DNA from: Chelativorans alearensis
Lineage (GTDB): Bacteria; Pseudomonadota; Alphaproteobacteria; Rhizobiales; Rhizobiaceae
Length of the DNA stretch: 64,000 bases
Assembly: GCF_010993735.1 (NCBI RefSeq)
Contig: NZ_WQNI01000005.1
Span: forward strand, 374,501-438,500
Reading direction: 5' to 3'
The notes below the pieces were generated by a model. That model was not told where the DNA came from, did not search any database, and saw only the letters and a program-made list of their open reading frames with translations. Position numbers and translations under genes: made by a program. Shown here in pieces: positions 63,135 through 64,000 of this stretch. Each line of letters begins with the position of its first letter. The first letter of the stretch is position 1.

Positions 63135-63160
63135 AACGCGAAGTCTATACTGCTGGTTCC
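63135..63160 (-). promoter_or_regulatory. Putative EcfG (general stress) promoter of the glgE operon
   Basis: On the minus strand GGAAC (63160-63156) is followed by 17 bases and CGTT (63138-63135), matching the EcfG/RpoE2 consensus. The glgE ATG is 36 bases further on. Trehalose genes are known members of this stress regulon in rhizobia. Confidence 0.55.
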
Positions 63161-63272
63161 CTTCCCGGTGAACCATCCTCCTTGCAAAGGGGCCACGATT
63201 GCCATTGGCAAACCAATGTCGCGGGCCTGGTCAAGAGGCCTTTCGCGATACTTGGTGGGAACGGGTCGGCCC

Positions 63273-63452
63273 CTAAGATCGGCCGGGAAGGCAAGAAGCG
63301 CTTGGCATGGAGCCTGCCGCAGGCGAGGCGCCGCCCATGCCAAGCATCGCCATCTCGCCAGCGACCCAGGCGACTGCGGACAGCAGGCCAAATACTGCCC
63401 CGATGACCGCCGGGTCACGGCGCAAGACGGTCGCGGGTGCGCTGACGCCCAT
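63273..63452 (-). pseudogene. Probable DUF2182 membrane-protein remnant
   Basis: A 59-codon frame starts four bases after the DUF1326 stop. It contains VLRRDPAVIGAVFGLLSAVA followed by WVAGEMAMLGMGG, resembling the first membrane helix and methionine-rich segment of DUF2182 proteins (about 270 residues), which normally sit next to DUF1326 genes. The sequence then ends in a short unrelated tail. A truncated gene is the best reading; a real small membrane protein remains possible. No clear ribosome site is seen. The 174 bp between it and glgE show only the glgE promoter. Confidence 0.45.
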
Positions 63453-63456
63453 CGGA

Positions 63457-64000
63457 TCAGTGCACGACACCGCTGCCCGTCATGTGCAGCTTTGCGAAAT
63501 GCGCATGCGAGTCCTCTAGGGTAAGTGCAACGGGTCCCTTGGTGGAACCCCAGCCCCGGCCGGCTTCGCAGACATCGTACTCGAAGCCATGCGGCAGATT
63601 GATGCGCGCGCGGTGTTCCTCACCCGTCACCGGGTTGCGGATCGGCTCGCCGCGCGCCTCAACCCAGCCGGGAACGTTCACACGCGCCGTACGGGCACCA
63701 GGATCGACTGTGAAATCGATCTCGGAAAAGACCGGATCATGGACCTTTTCGAACGTCGTCGAGAACACCTGGAAGAAGGTGGCTCCCGGCTCGGTATCCA
63801 GTCCGCTCATAATGCGCAGCAATGCTTCGCGTTGCGGCTCCGTCGCACGCTCGTCGACGATCGGAATCGCCTCGCCGCCGCCCTCGTGTATGGCTCCCGG
63901 CCACCGCACGATGATGCCAATTCTCATCCCATCAAGGTTGGTCTCGCCGTGATGGCCTTCATCGATCTCCACAAATCCCACGGCCTCACAATTGCCGTGG
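63457..64000 (-). CDS. DUF1326 family protein (N-terminus cut by window edge)
   Basis: About 181 residues are visible and the frame is open to the window edge. The visible start, HGNCEAVGFVEIDEGHHGET, and the end, INLPHGFEYDVCEAGRGWGS with KLHMTGSGV, are typical of DUF1326, a family of about 200 residues with unknown function that is usually paired with the DUF2182 metal-binding membrane protein. Only some 20-30 residues should be missing. No signal peptide can be judged because the start is outside the window. Confidence 0.85.
   Translation of the reverse strand, partial: HGNCEAVGFVEIDEGHHGETNLDGMRIGIIVRWPGAIHEGGGEAIPIVDERATEPQREALLRIMSGLDTEPGATFFQVFSTTFEKVHDPVFSEIDFTVDPGARTARVNVPGWVEARGEPIRNPVTGEEHRARINLPHGFEYDVCEAGRGWGSTKGPVALTLEDSHAHFAKLHMTGSGVVH

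Overview
The window is a gene-dense, GC-rich stretch of an alphaproteobacterial genome. The gene content points to the order Hyphomicrobiales (Rhizobiales): a succinoglycan-type exo cluster in nearly the Sinorhizobium meliloti order, rhizobial-style arginine catabolism genes, and two promoter-like sequences of the general-stress (EcfG/RpoE2) type. I cannot name the genus; a Phyllobacteriaceae- or Aurantimonadaceae-like bacterium would fit. I saw no rRNA, tRNA, CRISPR array, insertion sequence or prophage.

Layout. (1) 1-3.6 kb: a partial LysR regulator, a DMT-family exporter, an NAD(P)-binding protein and a nitronate monooxygenase. (2) 3.65-8.0 kb: arginine catabolism, with arginase and ornithine cyclodeaminase divergent from an Lrp/AsnC regulator and an M14/AstE-like zinc hydrolase. 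(3) 8.0-18.8 kb: a sugar or polyol uptake and catabolic locus. A minus-strand operon (binding protein, two permeases, HAD phosphatase, SorC regulator, FGGY kinase) diverges from a plus-strand operon (ABC ATPase, AraM-type sn-glycerol-1-phosphate dehydrogenase, SIS isomerase, SDR) around a repeat-rich operator. (4) 18.8-36.0 kb: an exopolysaccharide locus with exoV, exoP, exoN, exoO, exoM, exoA, exoL, exoK, exoX, exoY, exoF and exoQ homologues. A sulfotransferase, an extra GT2 and a coiled-coil protein occupy the place where S. meliloti has exoH, exoI, exoT and exoW; a PPP-type phosphatase lies beside the tyrosine kinase ExoP. (5) 36.1-37.5 kb: a DUF3422 membrane protein. (6) 37.9-46.9 kb: the most unusual region. 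A tightly overlapping operon encodes a very large SARP/ATPase regulator, a YcaO enzyme, a TfuA partner, a cytosolic HExxH metallopeptidase and an orphan 212-aa protein. It is flanked by an exported HExxH protein and a small secreted protein with a duplicated motif and its own terminator. (7) 47.2-48.8 kb: a MarR regulator with twin operators, an isoprenylcysteine methyltransferase-like protein and a DUF2934 protein. (8) 48.9-63.1 kb: an alpha-glucan and trehalose operon, glgE-treS/mak-glgB-glgX-treZ-(malQ remnant)-treY. (9) 63.3-64 kb: a DUF1326 protein followed by what looks like a DUF2182 remnant.

How the genes work together. The glucan operon can turn trehalose into maltose-1-phosphate (TreS/Mak), polymerise and branch it (GlgE, GlgB), debranch it (GlgX) and release trehalose again (TreY, TreZ); its upstream region and that of the DUF2934 gene both resemble EcfG promoters. 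The exo genes supply UDP-glucose, prime the lipid carrier, extend, polymerise, export and trim an acidic polysaccharide that may be sulfated. The YcaO-TfuA operon is the best candidate for an undescribed system: these two families together install backbone thioamides in other organisms, yet there is no recognisable precursor peptide here, and the company (SARP regulator, thermolysin-like peptidase) is unusual.
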